From Echinicola salinicaeni (GTDB lineage: Bacteria; Bacteroidota; Bacteroidia; Cytophagales; Cyclobacteriaceae), in the NCBI RefSeq assembly GCF_014280965.1, contig NZ_JACODZ010000011.1:1-64000 (forward strand): DNA of 64,000 nucleotides. Direction: 5' to 3'. Positions within the stretch are counted from its first letter, which is position 1; each line of letters opens with the position of its first letter. The position numbers and the translations under genes are program-made. The notes below the pieces were generated by a model. It was not told the origin of the DNA. It worked only from the letters and a program-made list of their open reading frames with translations, and did no database searches. Below, one piece after another: positions 10,658 to 20,735 of this stretch.

Positions 10658-11365
10658 TTAGCTTATTTCATTCATTTTTACCAAAAACTGTATAAGATGA
10701 TCTTCCCTATTGAGATTTAGCTTATTCTCTTTTAGGTATTTCTTACCATCCTTTTGATCATCGGGATCTAAACTTTTCACCATACTTCTATTGGAGAGCC
10801 TTACTGAAATGGCTTCCCCGCTAGAATTAATCAAATAATAAGATTCTGATGGAATAAACCTTTTTCCTGGACTTGGAGAGTAAGAATTCTTAGGAGGTGT
10901 TTCCAACTTATTCTTAAATACCCGTACCAAAACATAATTTTCACCTTCTAATAGCACATTAACAAAGTCGCTTTCGGAAACTCCTGGAATCTCATTAAAT
11001 CCTTTTTTAAAAACCATTTTCACCAAAGCCCCATCATTGTCTCTAAGATTATCCTGTGGTCGGTTCAGGACGAATGAATAAATTTGTTTTTTATCCAAAA
11101 CAATCTGATTACCATTATCGTTTACAGTCAAAATTTCCTTTTCGTAAACATTGATTTTAGTGGGTACATTTTCTTTTGTCCAGCCCTTCTCCATGGTATA
11201 ACTGGCATTTGACCAATCATCAAATAAAAAAGGGGAGCCTTGTATCCCCTCATAAGATGATGCCCTCAAAGGAACACCATTCATCTCTAGATTGACTATT
11301 TGACCAAAACCGCTAAAACTAATAAGCGTCAGTATAAATATTATCTTAATTGATCTATTCATCAT
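10658..11365 (-). CDS. Exported protein of unknown function, coupled to the subtilase gene
   Basis: This 235-residue protein is not recognised. It has a signal peptide (Met-rich start, hydrophobic 7-18, probable cleavage after SGFGQ near residue 22) and no lipobox. The mature part is hydrophilic and beta-rich, and the C-terminal 40 residues are charged. I see no T9SS sorting tail. Its ATG overlaps the stop of the T9SS subtilase by one base (TAATG), so the two are translated from one mRNA. This suggests a partner, chaperone or inhibitor of the protease, but that is inference. Confidence 0.8.
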   Translation of the reverse strand: MMNRSIKIIFILTLISFSGFGQIVNLEMNGVPLRASSYEGIQGSPFLFDDWSNASYTMEKGWTKENVPTKINVYEKEILTVNDNGNQIVLDKKQIYSFVLNRPQDNLRDNDGALVKMVFKKGFNEIPGVSESDFVNVLLEGENYVLVRVFKNKLETPPKNSYSPSPGKRFIPSESYYLINSSGEAISVRLSNRSMVKSLDPDDQKDGKKYLKENKLNLNREDHLIQFLVKMNEIS

Positions 11366-14300
11366 TATTTCTTTATCACTTTAGTCCTCAAAACTAAATC
11401 TCCCATTTTGATCATAAACAAATAAACTCCAGAAGGCTGAGACAGTTGATATTCATAAAACACTTCTGTTTGTTGTTTATAAACTGATTTGGATGACACT
11501 TTTCTACCATCAATGGCATCCACGGCCAGCTCTAATTCACCTTGATACTCATTATTAATCCTTAGATTAACCCTTCCGCTTGTTGGATTTGGGCCTATAA
11601 AAACCCCAAAAGTACCCAAAGCAGGTTCTTCATCCTCCAAGGAAGTGACCAAAACTGGTTCGGAAAGTCTATTACATGTTTCATCAAAAATGGCAACCTG
11701 GTACATACCATCATTATCGGCAGCATAGGAACGATTGGTTGCCCCTGGAATTTTCGCTCCATCATAATACCATTGATAGGCATTTGCCAGTGTTTGACTG
11801 GTCATCACACTACCATTTACTACGATGACAGGGACCTGCAAACCATTATCGTTAACGGTAACTGTACGGGTAAAGGATTCGCTCTTCCCATTATCTCCAA
11901 TGGTCAATTCCACCTCATAATCACCTGTTTCTGGGAAGCTAAAGCTTGGGTTCTCCAAATCCGAATCTCCAATATTTCCAAAGGTCCAGGAGTAAGTGCT
12001 GATACTTCCCTCACTTAGGTTTGTAAATTCAGTTGATCCTCCTACACAATTAAATTCCGAAGTAAAATTGGCAAACAATACATCTTCACAATTTTGACTC
12101 AACCAATTATCAGCATTATTCACATCAGCAGCCAAACCCAGATTAATTATGGCATCTCCAGATAAATCCACGCCATCTATATTTAAAAACTCAAAACAAT
12201 ACTTCCTATAAACATCATGAATCAACTCCCCTTTTTGAGATGCATATATCCTCGCCGCATCACTACTGACAGATTCAACAGTCAAATTTTCCAATAACAC
12301 AAAGCGTTTGTCAGGAGATAAATCCAAAAGCGCTCCTTGCCCCATTACCAGAGTATTAGCTGTAAAATCAGTAACATTGCCCAAAACCAAACTACCATTC
12401 TGAACATTTACATCATCGATTGAATTGGCACTACCGTTATAAACCAAATCTCCTGATTGAATTTCAAGTGAATTTATACTACCATTATTATTGTTAAATG
12501 ATCCATTTTCTCCTTCAAAAACAAAATCTCCTTCAAAGGTAAAACTAGCATTACTTGCAATGCTCATGGTTTCATGAAATTCTAGGACATCCAAATTCCC
12601 TTTTAATACGGCATCCTGCTCCAAAAACAAACTATTTAACTCTAAGCTTTCTGCACCTACCAAAAGTTCTCCGCCCACGATTTCCAATCTATCCAATAAT
12701 TCAGCATTGGTAAGATTCCAGTTACCTGAAGTAATTCTGATAACCAGGTCATCAAAGAGCACTCCCGCAAATTCCATAAACTTATCCTGTTCGTCAGCGG
12801 TATTAAAAATTACTTCTCCATTACGTATGGTAGTCAATTGGTTACTGACTCTAAAACCTCCTCCTACAGTCAAATCAAAAGTATTCATATCCATAGTAAC
12901 AATTCCCTCTCCAAATATATTTACACTGAAGGCGGATGAACTCTCAGATAAACTCACCTGAGTACTCTGACCTGATGTCAATTCAAACAGCACCCTTGAA
13001 TTGGCATCAGGGATTTTATTTGCTGACGCTCCTCCTTGTGTTTCAGACCAATTTGACACATCACTCCAATTGCCTGTTTCACCACCAATCCAGTATAAGG
13101 TCTCATCAGCCCCATCAATCGTCCCCGCCTTTAACACCAAGGCAAATTCTTGGGCATCATTGGTTAATTCTCCTTTATGGCTAACCCTTACAGTATATTT
13201 TTTGGGAGTAGGTGAGTTAATGATCACCTGTTCCACATTATCCCTAAAATTATCACTTGTATTAATAGCTCTACTATTGGCTCCTTTACTCGGATCAAGT
13301 GTCCATGGAAAATATTCTTGTCCTGATTCATCTATAATTCTCAAATCCAAATCATTCACCAGATTTGAATTCGACGGATTTAATGCAGTTGGACTTGGAC
13401 TGCCTGATGGATCGGTCCACGCAATAGTGGCTTTTATAGGTGTAATCCCATCTGATACGATCTCATATTCAAAAACTCCCCCTTCTTCCAAGGTAAGCTC
13501 CCGGATCAAATCCGAAGAACCATTTTCATTTATAATCATCTCAGCAGCAGCTTTTGCATTCAGTATCCCCCAACCATATACATAATCGGGGCCCTCATAA
13601 AGACCTCCATCCAACGCAGTATTAATGGCCAAAGCTTTAAGGGTTGATGATCGCATATACGCGCCACCGTTTCTTTGAGCATAAAGCTGCTGAAGCAGTA
13701 AAAGGGAACCAGCTACATTAGGGGAAGCCATAGAAGTGCCATTTAAGGTCGTATAGGAATCATTTCCCTCACCTGAAATAGCTGTACTGAAAACACCCAC
13801 ACCCACACCTACAAGATCTGGTTTAATCCTGCCATCATCTGTGGGGCCCCAACTGGAAAAATCACTTATCGCCAAAGAAGACCGGTCATTATATTCTTCA
13901 AAGGGAGAGACAGCTCCAACTGTTATGACATTTTTAGCTACTCCTTCAGGACCAATGGTATCATCAGGACCATCAGGATCCTTGGTACCATCACCTCTAT
14001 CTGTCCTGTCATTTCCTGCAGCCCAAACCATGGTATAATAGGGTTTTGAAAAAGCTAAATCATCCAAAGATTTACTTTTATTGGTATATAAGCCAAACCT
14101 GTAATCCTCATTAGGATCAACTGATGGATTTCCAGCCCATTTCCAGGTTCCATTTTGATCTCGGTACCATCCCAAAACAATCCCATAAGAGTGATTCGAA
14201 ACCAAATGTCCATCTGACTTAGTTTCTTCATCATAGGCATTGGTGCCCATTTTTGAAATATCCCCTTCCCAGTTGAAGGCCCAACCGTTTGATTCATATG

Positions 14301-14826
14301 CCATACCCTTTGCATTGGCATTCAACCCTTCGGCCAAAAGCGTACCTGTAACGTGAGTAGCATGGTTACTGATCACCTCACTTGATCCATCGACCTGTCT
14401 AACTCTTCCCCCAAATTCCACATGATCGGGTTTTGGGCGAGTCTGATCATAAACACCTATGGTCATCCCTTTACCTGTAAGGCTTAGACCTAAGTCTCCA
14501 TTGGGCTGAAGTGCATCTGTTTGGGTGGTTGCAGCAGCCCTAATATTATATGTGATATAGTAAACTGGAGCTCCCTTTTCATCAAAATACCGCAACTCTC
14601 CTACTTTCCCCTCATCCAAAAACAATTTCACAGGCACTCCTTTTGAAGCCGCCATGATCTTGAGGGCATCATTCCCGAGTAAATATTGCTTATAGTTGGC
14701 ATCAAAATTTTCTTGAATGCTCTTTCTTTCTTTAACAATTTTTTGCCCAAGTTCTGAAGATTCCTGTCCCCAAACACTTGTGAAGGCAAAAAACAAAAAA
14801 AACTTTATCAGTATTAATTTTCTCAT
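11365..14826 (-). CDS. Secreted subtilisin-like (S8) serine protease with T9SS C-terminal sorting domain
   Basis: This large extracellular or cell-surface protease has 1153 residues from ATG 14826; an upstream TTG at 14847 would add seven residues before the signal peptide. A signal peptide ends near VWGQ. The S8 catalytic domain has Asp127 (GVYDQTRP), His155 (NHATHVTG), the oxyanion-hole Asn272 (AAGND) and Ser365 (NGTSMASPNVAG). A beta-sandwich follows (about 440-570), then a segment with the WIGGETGNWSDVSNW motif seen in secreted Bacteroidota adhesin-like proteins, a PKD-like domain (YSWTFGNIGD, near 970) and a C-terminal T9SS sorting domain starting near FGVFIGPNPTSGRVNLRI. The next gene is translationally coupled. 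A terminator separates it from the SusCD operon upstream. Confidence 0.93.
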   Translation of the reverse strand: MRKLILIKFFLFFAFTSVWGQESSELGQKIVKERKSIQENFDANYKQYLLGNDALKIMAASKGVPVKLFLDEGKVGELRYFDEKGAPVYYITYNIRAAATTQTDALQPNGDLGLSLTGKGMTIGVYDQTRPKPDHVEFGGRVRQVDGSSEVISNHATHVTGTLLAEGLNANAKGMAYESNGWAFNWEGDISKMGTNAYDEETKSDGHLVSNHSYGIVLGWYRDQNGTWKWAGNPSVDPNEDYRFGLYTNKSKSLDDLAFSKPYYTMVWAAGNDRTDRGDGTKDPDGPDDTIGPEGVAKNVITVGAVSPFEEYNDRSSLAISDFSSWGPTDDGRIKPDLVGVGVGVFSTAISGEGNDSYTTLNGTSMASPNVAGSLLLLQQLYAQRNGGAYMRSSTLKALAINTALDGGLYEGPDYVYGWGILNAKAAAEMIINENGSSDLIRELTLEEGGVFEYEIVSDGITPIKATIAWTDPSGSPSPTALNPSNSNLVNDLDLRIIDESGQEYFPWTLDPSKGANSRAINTSDNFRDNVEQVIINSPTPKKYTVRVSHKGELTNDAQEFALVLKAGTIDGADETLYWIGGETGNWSDVSNWSETQGGASANKIPDANSRVLFELTSGQSTQVSLSESSSAFSVNIFGEGIVTMDMNTFDLTVGGGFRVSNQLTTIRNGEVIFNTADEQDKFMEFAGVLFDDLVIRITSGNWNLTNAELLDRLEIVGGELLVGAESLELNSLFLEQDAVLKGNLDVLEFHETMSIASNASFTFEGDFVFEGENGSFNNNNGSINSLEIQSGDLVYNGSANSIDDVNVQNGSLVLGNVTDFTANTLVMGQGALLDLSPDKRFVLLENLTVESVSSDAARIYASQKGELIHDVYRKYCFEFLNIDGVDLSGDAIINLGLAADVNNADNWLSQNCEDVLFANFTSEFNCVGGSTEFTNLSEGSISTYSWTFGNIGDSDLENPSFSFPETGDYEVELTIGDNGKSESFTRTVTVNDNGLQVPVIVVNGSVMTSQTLANAYQWYYDGAKIPGATNRSYAADNDGMYQVAIFDETCNRLSEPVLVTSLEDEEPALGTFGVFIGPNPTSGRVNLRINNEYQGELELAVDAIDGRKVSSKSVYKQQTEVFYEYQLSQPSGVYLFMIKMGDLVLRTKVIKK

Positions 14827-14880
14827 AAATAATCCTCTTGGCCCCAATAGTTAACCCTTTCAATTTATAAAAAGTTTGGA

Positions 14881-14912
14881 ATAAAAAAGGGAGACATGAC
14901 ATCTCCCTTTAA
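14881..14912 (-). terminator. Terminator of the SusC-SusD-lipoprotein operon
   Basis: A perfect 9-bp stem, AAAGGGAGA (14886-14894) with TCTCCCTTT (14902-14910), is followed on the minus strand by a T-run. It lies 18 bp beyond the lipoprotein stop. Confidence 0.85.
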
Positions 14913-14929
14913 AAAATAACTAATTTAGT

Positions 14930-15787
14930 TTATTCTTTTGTAAGCACCACAGTACCTCCGTCACCATAAGTATTCGACCATACTAACCTAATGGTATTGT
15001 TTATCGGATCTGCAGTTCCGCTAACAGTGAACGGATCCCCATATTGATCAGCATTACTTGCATCACCAGTAATATCATTACAATTATCCGAGATCCTACC
15101 TGTTGGAGCACTGTCTTGATACACCTCTGGATACAATCCAAAGGTCATATCACTTAATTGATAAACTCCTGTTGCCACTTCTTTAATTTCAATGGTATTA
15201 TTAAAAGTGTAATTGGTTAATGTTTGGTTTGCTCCTCCACTACCATCTCCTATGATCAAAGTTTCCCAAAACACAGAATATGTCCCTTCTAATTGGGATG
15301 CACAAACCATCCTTATTTTATAGGTCAACTCACCATAGTTGGCACTTATTTTTGCGCCACTGGCATCTGCTATTTTTAAAACCAAATCGGGAGTTTCTTC
15401 TAGCCCAATATTACCAATTAAAACTTCCACCATTAATGTCCCTGTAACCTCACCGGCAGGAATGGTTACGGTACTGGATGGTAAATTATAATGAACACCT
15501 TGAACAGCTGTAGAGCTAGGATCTACCTCCACTTCAATCATAAGATCACTGGTAGCGGGTGCCCCAACCAAATTAACTTGAATCACCCCCATATCAGTCT
15601 GAGTAACATTCCCCTCTTCCTTCGCAAAGTTTTCTGTATAACCATTGGGGAGATTAGCTTCATTAAACTCAATTTCCGAACCACTCCATGTAGTCTCTAA
15701 ACCTGGATCATCGAAACAGGAAGTAACTACAAAGGACACCAGTACTACTAGTACATATATATATATTGATTTATGTTGTCTCATCAT
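14930..15787 (-). CDS. Surface lipoprotein of the SusCD locus (DUF4843/Calx-beta-like N-terminal half)
   Basis: This 285-residue lipoprotein has a signal ending VVTSC, with Cys24 as the lipidation site. Residues about 60-160 contain alternating beta-strands with SSTAVQGVHYNLPSSTVTIPAGEVTG, a pattern seen in DUF4843/DUF1735-type lipoproteins beside SusD genes. The C-terminal half has a second small beta domain ending VVLTKE. It is third in the operon, 11 bp after susD, so it probably joins the outer-membrane nutrient-binding complex. The ligand is unknown. Confidence 0.8.
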   Translation of the reverse strand: MMRQHKSIYIYVLVVLVSFVVTSCFDDPGLETTWSGSEIEFNEANLPNGYTENFAKEEGNVTQTDMGVIQVNLVGAPATSDLMIEVEVDPSSTAVQGVHYNLPSSTVTIPAGEVTGTLMVEVLIGNIGLEETPDLVLKIADASGAKISANYGELTYKIRMVCASQLEGTYSVFWETLIIGDGSGGANQTLTNYTFNNTIEIKEVATGVYQLSDMTFGLYPEVYQDSAPTGRISDNCNDITGDASNADQYGDPFTVSGTADPINNTIRLVWSNTYGDGGTVVLTKE

Positions 15788-15798
15788 TTCTCCTTCGT

Positions 15799-17262
15799 TT
15801 AGTTATATTCAGGATTATTTTCCAACAAATCATTCAGTATGATTTCGTCCTGAGGAATAGGAGATAAAATCCTATAATCAGTGTAAGGAACAGGTTCGAA
15901 ACTTCCAGATTTAGAAATCGTCATACCATTTCTTTTCAAGTCAAACCACCTATGGCCTTCTGTGGCAAATTCCACTCTGTTCTCATGCATGATAAGGTCC
16001 ATTAAAGCGGTACCGCTAGCAGCAGTATTTCCCAAACCTCTTTTACTTCTCAGAGCATTAATATCTGCTCTGGCACCTGTTTCATTGGAAGTTTTATAGC
16101 GAGCCTCCGCTCTAATTAAATACAGTTCAGAAGCCCTGATAATAGGAAGGTTTTCGAGAAAATCTCCTTTGTGACCTAGCCATTTGGTAGACCGATAGAA
16201 TGTACCTGAAGTCCCCTCTCTTTCAGTTTCTGCCCAAGTATCCAACCTCACATCTCCCGCTTCATAAGAGGCCAGTAAATCATCGGATACCGTTAGGATA
16301 AACTGAGCACCAGTATATACATTGGCCAGAAGGGAACACATGGAATTATTTAATCCATCCGTACTATTCCAGTCTTGAGAACGGATCTCCACCTCAAATA
16401 ACGATTCTGGATTTGGAGCCGTGGAAAAACCAGCTACATAGTCTTCCGCTTCCAAAAGGCCAGTACCATTATCGGTCAAACCAAAACTCACCATAGCATT
16501 AGTTGCCATTGTTTCAGCTTCTGAATAATTTGACATATACAGATAAACTCTTGCCAATAAGGCTTGTGCTGCACCCTTTGATGCTCTATAAACATCTTCT
16601 TCACCTAAACTTGCGTTTGGCAACAAATCAATGGCCTCTTTCAAGTCTGAAACGACCTGATTATAAACCTCTGTATTCGTAGATCTTGCCCTAAAGTCTG
16701 CCGCGGACAGGCCCAAAGTAGGTGTAGTTCTTAAGATAACACTCAAATCAAATCCATTGACTTCTTGTCCTGGCTCATATCCATAAACCCTGGCCAAATC
16801 AAAATAATTTAAGGCTCTGAAGAAATAGGCTTCTCCCTTCACCCTATTTCTCAAATTATCATCCCCATCCACCTCATCTATTCCTGCCAATATTATATTG
16901 GCATCATTGATGGAAGCGTATAACCCAGGATTATTATCCGTATCCGTATCTACCTCGGTAAATTCCCATATGTCAATGTGTTGACGATCTGCATTAGCTT
17001 CCTGACCAATATACCTACCGGTGTTGGCTATAATTTTTAAATTATCCGCCATCACTTCTGGAGCCACTTGCATCAGCTGTCCATAATAATCAAATCCCAG
17101 AGTTCTTCCATACAGGGAATAGACCAAAGACTGATATCCCTCCACATCTGCTAGTGCAGTTTCTGGTGTTAAGCTTTGCCGGGGCTGCGTATCCAATAAA
17201 TCTGAACATGCCCCCATTGCTAAAGCCGAACCTACAAATAGTATTTTAATAATATTTTTCAT
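15799..17262 (-). CDS. SusD/RagB-family nutrient-binding outer-membrane lipoprotein
   Basis: SusD-like proteins sit as a lid on the SusC channel and bind oligosaccharide or peptide. The 487 residues begin with a lipoprotein signal ending MGAC (Cys19). The TPR-like helical fold typical of the family is suggested by GEAYFFRALNYFDLARVYGYEP (near 145) and AAQALLARVYLYMSNYSEAE (near 230). The C-terminal signatures ELYLIRAEARY and ENRVEFATEGHRWFDLKR are clear. It lies 12 bp after the SusC gene. Confidence 0.96.
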   Translation of the reverse strand: MKNIIKILFVGSALAMGACSDLLDTQPRQSLTPETALADVEGYQSLVYSLYGRTLGFDYYGQLMQVAPEVMADNLKIIANTGRYIGQEANADRQHIDIWEFTEVDTDTDNNPGLYASINDANIILAGIDEVDGDDNLRNRVKGEAYFFRALNYFDLARVYGYEPGQEVNGFDLSVILRTTPTLGLSAADFRARSTNTEVYNQVVSDLKEAIDLLPNASLGEEDVYRASKGAAQALLARVYLYMSNYSEAETMATNAMVSFGLTDNGTGLLEAEDYVAGFSTAPNPESLFEVEIRSQDWNSTDGLNNSMCSLLANVYTGAQFILTVSDDLLASYEAGDVRLDTWAETEREGTSGTFYRSTKWLGHKGDFLENLPIIRASELYLIRAEARYKTSNETGARADINALRSKRGLGNTAASGTALMDLIMHENRVEFATEGHRWFDLKRNGMTISKSGSFEPVPYTDYRILSPIPQDEIILNDLLENNPEYN

Positions 17263-17274
17263 TTTGCTTTAGTC

Positions 17275-20253
17275 TTAGAATGTTAGATTAATACCTGCTG
17301 AAAATTGCTTAGAGTTTGGATAAGCACCATAAGTACTTTCTCCCACACTTAAGACTTCAGGATCTATGCCATTGAACTTTGTAAAAGTGGCTAAGTTGAT
17401 TCCTTGTGCATAAATCCTTGCTCTTTTCATCCCTATTTTATTCGCAATTGCCACTGGCAAAGAATAATTCAAGGTCACCTGCTTTAATCTGATATATCCA
17501 CCGTCATTGATCAATCTGGTGGAAGTTGTGCCTATACTTGAGGTACCGGGCTCCTGGCCTCCTTCATATGGCTTTGGTGTTTTGGTAATATCCCCAGGTT
17601 CCCTCCAGTAATCTAACTGGGAAACAGACTGATTATCCGGGCTTGAACCGGCGTAAGCTATATTGTACAAATCCTGATTAAACACCTTGTTTCCAAATTG
17701 ATATTGGAAAAATACTTCCAAGGAAACTGGGCCATAACTAAATGAATTAGACAGACCACCATAACTGCTTGGTAAACCACTGCCTATATATCTTAATGAT
17801 GATTCTCCGGCGATATAAGTATATTCTCCATTTTCATCCTCATACATTACCCTACCATTTGCAGGATTAACTCCCAAAAACTGATTGGAGTACAAGAAAT
17901 TAATTGGTCTTCCCACTATTAGATCATTACCTATCCTATCCAATCCATCATAAAGCTCCAGCAATTCATTTTCCAAGAAAGTTACATTAAATGCCGTATT
18001 CCATTGAAAATCTCCAGAAACAACATTCACTGTTTGTAAGTCAATATCGATCCCTTGATTCCTTACTTTTCCTGAATTTCTTGTAATTGTCTTAAATCCT
18101 GCATCGATTGGAAGTGGTGTATCCAAAAGCAATGCATTGGAATTCTTCCTCCAAAAATCAACTGTACCGATGATACGACCATTAAACAAAGTCCAATCCA
18201 ATCCTATATTAAAGGTCTCTGCCTCTTCCCAAGTCAATAAATCATTACCTAATTGGGACACCCTCAAAGAACCATTGCCTAGGTATTGCCCTGCACTACC
18301 CACTAAGGTCCTGGAAGCAAAATTGGCAATATCAGAGTTACCGGTGACACCATAAGATGCTCTCATCCTTAAATTGTCTATCCAATCCATATCCTGAAGA
18401 AAATCTTCTGATGAGATCCTCCAGCCAGCAGAGAAGGCATAAAATGTTCCCCATTTGTATTCTGATCCAAATCGAGAATTACCATCTCTTCTAAGGATTA
18501 CCTCCGCATTGTATCGGTCATCATAATCATATTTGGCCTGTCCAAAAATACCTGCACGCTTATATTCTGTATAATTACCGTTCACGTCAAATGGCGTAGC
18601 AGCATTTTGTAGATACCTTAATGTAGGATTTGCAAAGCCCCGACCTGTGGCTGAGCTCAACTCATCCTGAGCACCCTTATACTCAAAACCTAATACACCT
18701 GAAACATTATGAACATCTTCAAAACTTTTATTAAAATTGAAGTTATGGTTAGTATTAAAGTTATTATACCTCCTGTCTGTATAAGACGCAGACCCTCCAT
18801 AAGATGAAAAAGCAGGAATTGTAGAAGGCCGATTGTTTTCATCCCGATTATCCGTAAAATCGATACCCGCATAGGATGTAAAACTCAACCATGGCGTAAA
18901 CTGATAATTTAAGGATAAATTGGACACGGACTGAACAGTAGTCGCACGTCTCAATTCCTCATAAACACCTTGAATAATATTATATCCAAAAAGGTGGTCA
19001 GAAGGATATAATGCAAACTCACCTTCCTCATCATATATCGGTGCATTTGGTCTAGCTGAATAGCCAGCCACGAAAGGTCCATTCACGAAATTACCTCTGT
19101 CAATAGTCCCGTTGGTCCTTTGATAGGCCAATGATAAATTAGCTGTTATGGTGAACTTGTCATTCGGACGGTGAGTCAGGTTTAACCTACCTGTTCCCCG
19201 CTTGTAATCTGACTGTATGATTTGACCTTCCTGAGCGGTATAAGAACCGGAAAGATAAAAAGTAGTCTTTTCATCACCGCCGGAAACAGAAAGATCATAT
19301 ATACTCAATCTGGCATTGTCACGATAAAGTGCATCAACCCAATCTATAGATTCAAGATCTGGATCCTCTGGATTACCATAAATAGCTGCTGCATCATTTG
19401 GATCTAACCCTGCATTAACATAAGATGCACGTTTGATGGTAGCTAATTCTCTCGCATTCATTACATCATACAAACCTAAAGGCTGTACTATCCCCTCTTG
19501 AACTGAAAGCGAAACATCGGTTTTACCTTCCCGACCTCTTTTGGTTGTAATTAAAACCACTCCATTGGCTGCTTGCGCTCCATATATCGCAGCAGCTGCT
19601 GCATCTTTCAAAACTTCTATGGACTCAATATCATTTGGGTTAATAGCTGCAAGACCATTTTGACTTCCTTGGCCAGAAACACCTCCCGCTGTCAACTGTA
19701 CCCCGTCCACTATATATAATGGCGAGTTACCTGCATTGATAGATCCTGTTCCTCGAATTCTTACATTCAATGTACCACCAGGCTGACCACTTCCTGAGGT
19801 CACTTGCACACCTGCTATTCTACCCTGCATAGCCCTATCAAAAGACTGCATTGGAAGATTAGCAAACACTTCACCTTTTACAGAAGCAATAGCGCCTGTA
19901 ATTTCCCTTTTCGACTGATCTCCATACGATGTGATCACAAACTCTGACAATGTTTGTACATCCGGTTCTAACTCAACATTAATAATTGACTTATTTCCGA
20001 TTGGAACTTCAATCGACTTCATCCCTACGAAACTAAAAATAAGGACAGTGCTACCAGATGGTACATTAATGGAATACTCCCCATCAAGATCTGTAGCAAC
20101 TCCTACTGTAGTCCCTTTTACAAGAACCGTAGCACCTGGAATGACTTCTCCGTCAGATACGGAAGACACCACCCCTGTGACAGTACGGCTTTGACCGTAT
20201 ACCATGGCACAAGCCACAAGGAATACCAGTCCTAGCAGTAAAATTTTCTTCAT
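17275..20253 (-). CDS. SusC/RagA-family TonB-linked outer-membrane transporter
   Basis: It imports the ligand captured by SusD using TonB energy. The 992 residues start with a signal peptide ending at MVYGQ, then a CarboxypepD-regulatory-like domain (about 22-100, with GVVSSVSDGEVIPGATVLVKG), a TonB-box-like stretch (SEFVITSYG), the plug (about 110-235, containing LYIVDGVQL and VLKDAAAAAIYG) and a long beta-barrel ending in a Phe-terminated strand (SAGINLTF). It is first in the susCD operon. No ECF sigma/anti-sigma pair and no glycoside hydrolase adjoin it. The closest degradative gene is the T9SS subtilase, so a peptide substrate is possible. Confidence 0.96.
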   Translation of the reverse strand: MKKILLLGLVFLVACAMVYGQSRTVTGVVSSVSDGEVIPGATVLVKGTTVGVATDLDGEYSINVPSGSTVLIFSFVGMKSIEVPIGNKSIINVELEPDVQTLSEFVITSYGDQSKREITGAIASVKGEVFANLPMQSFDRAMQGRIAGVQVTSGSGQPGGTLNVRIRGTGSINAGNSPLYIVDGVQLTAGGVSGQGSQNGLAAINPNDIESIEVLKDAAAAAIYGAQAANGVVLITTKRGREGKTDVSLSVQEGIVQPLGLYDVMNARELATIKRASYVNAGLDPNDAAAIYGNPEDPDLESIDWVDALYRDNARLSIYDLSVSGGDEKTTFYLSGSYTAQEGQIIQSDYKRGTGRLNLTHRPNDKFTITANLSLAYQRTNGTIDRGNFVNGPFVAGYSARPNAPIYDEEGEFALYPSDHLFGYNIIQGVYEELRRATTVQSVSNLSLNYQFTPWLSFTSYAGIDFTDNRDENNRPSTIPAFSSYGGSASYTDRRYNNFNTNHNFNFNKSFEDVHNVSGVLGFEYKGAQDELSSATGRGFANPTLRYLQNAATPFDVNGNYTEYKRAGIFGQAKYDYDDRYNAEVILRRDGNSRFGSEYKWGTFYAFSAGWRISSEDFLQDMDWIDNLRMRASYGVTGNSDIANFASRTLVGSAGQYLGNGSLRVSQLGNDLLTWEEAETFNIGLDWTLFNGRIIGTVDFWRKNSNALLLDTPLPIDAGFKTITRNSGKVRNQGIDIDLQTVNVVSGDFQWNTAFNVTFLENELLELYDGLDRIGNDLIVGRPINFLYSNQFLGVNPANGRVMYEDENGEYTYIAGESSLRYIGSGLPSSYGGLSNSFSYGPVSLEVFFQYQFGNKVFNQDLYNIAYAGSSPDNQSVSQLDYWREPGDITKTPKPYEGGQEPGTSSIGTTSTRLINDGGYIRLKQVTLNYSLPVAIANKIGMKRARIYAQGINLATFTKFNGIDPEVLSVGESTYGAYPNSKQFSAGINLTF

Positions 20254-20735
20254 GATAAATAATTTTATTTTGGTTTAACATCTATAAGATAGCTTATTAT
20301 CTCCTAATAATCCAACATCAAACCCCAATTTCAACAAACTTAAAAAATCAATGATTCCACAAAAAACTAATCCAAACTACAAAAACAGAATTTTATTTCG
20401 AAATAGAAACTAAAACAAAAACATAACTTACAACTATTTGAACTCATCTAATTACTAAAACAATTACAATTACCAAATAATATTTCAACCATAAATACCA
20501 ACAAAGCACCATTTAGAACATATTTAAGATCAAACTGCAACAAACTATTTTAAAATCTAAAAAATATTTAAATAATCCTTTTTTCGAACCCATCAGCAAC
20601 GCAATAAAAAGCACAAATCATTGAAAAACAACAAATTAAATCTGACCCAGTTGTGTAATCAAAAAAAAATTAGAAGCTAAATAAAACGTACAAAAAAGCA
20701 TACCACATAAACCAACGAAAATTTTTTTCAAAAAT
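20254..20735. other. AT-rich intergenic region upstream of susC
   Basis: This 482-bp gap has no gene. It is very A-rich on the plus strand and should hold the susC promoter and regulatory sites. The only TAnnTTTG match toward susC is at 20335-20342. Confidence 0.6.
20335..20362 (-). promoter_or_regulatory. Possible susC promoter
   Basis: On the minus strand TTG (20362-20360), a 17-bp spacer and TAAGTTTG (20342-20335) resemble the Bacteroidota promoter, but the spacer is 2-3 bp short. The leader to the susC ATG would be about 75 nt. Confidence 0.35.

Noticed and set aside
13001-13585. 194-codon frame antisense to the subtilase
   Set aside because: Lies wholly within a clear S8-T9SS gene on the other strand; composition reflects the opposite-strand codons.
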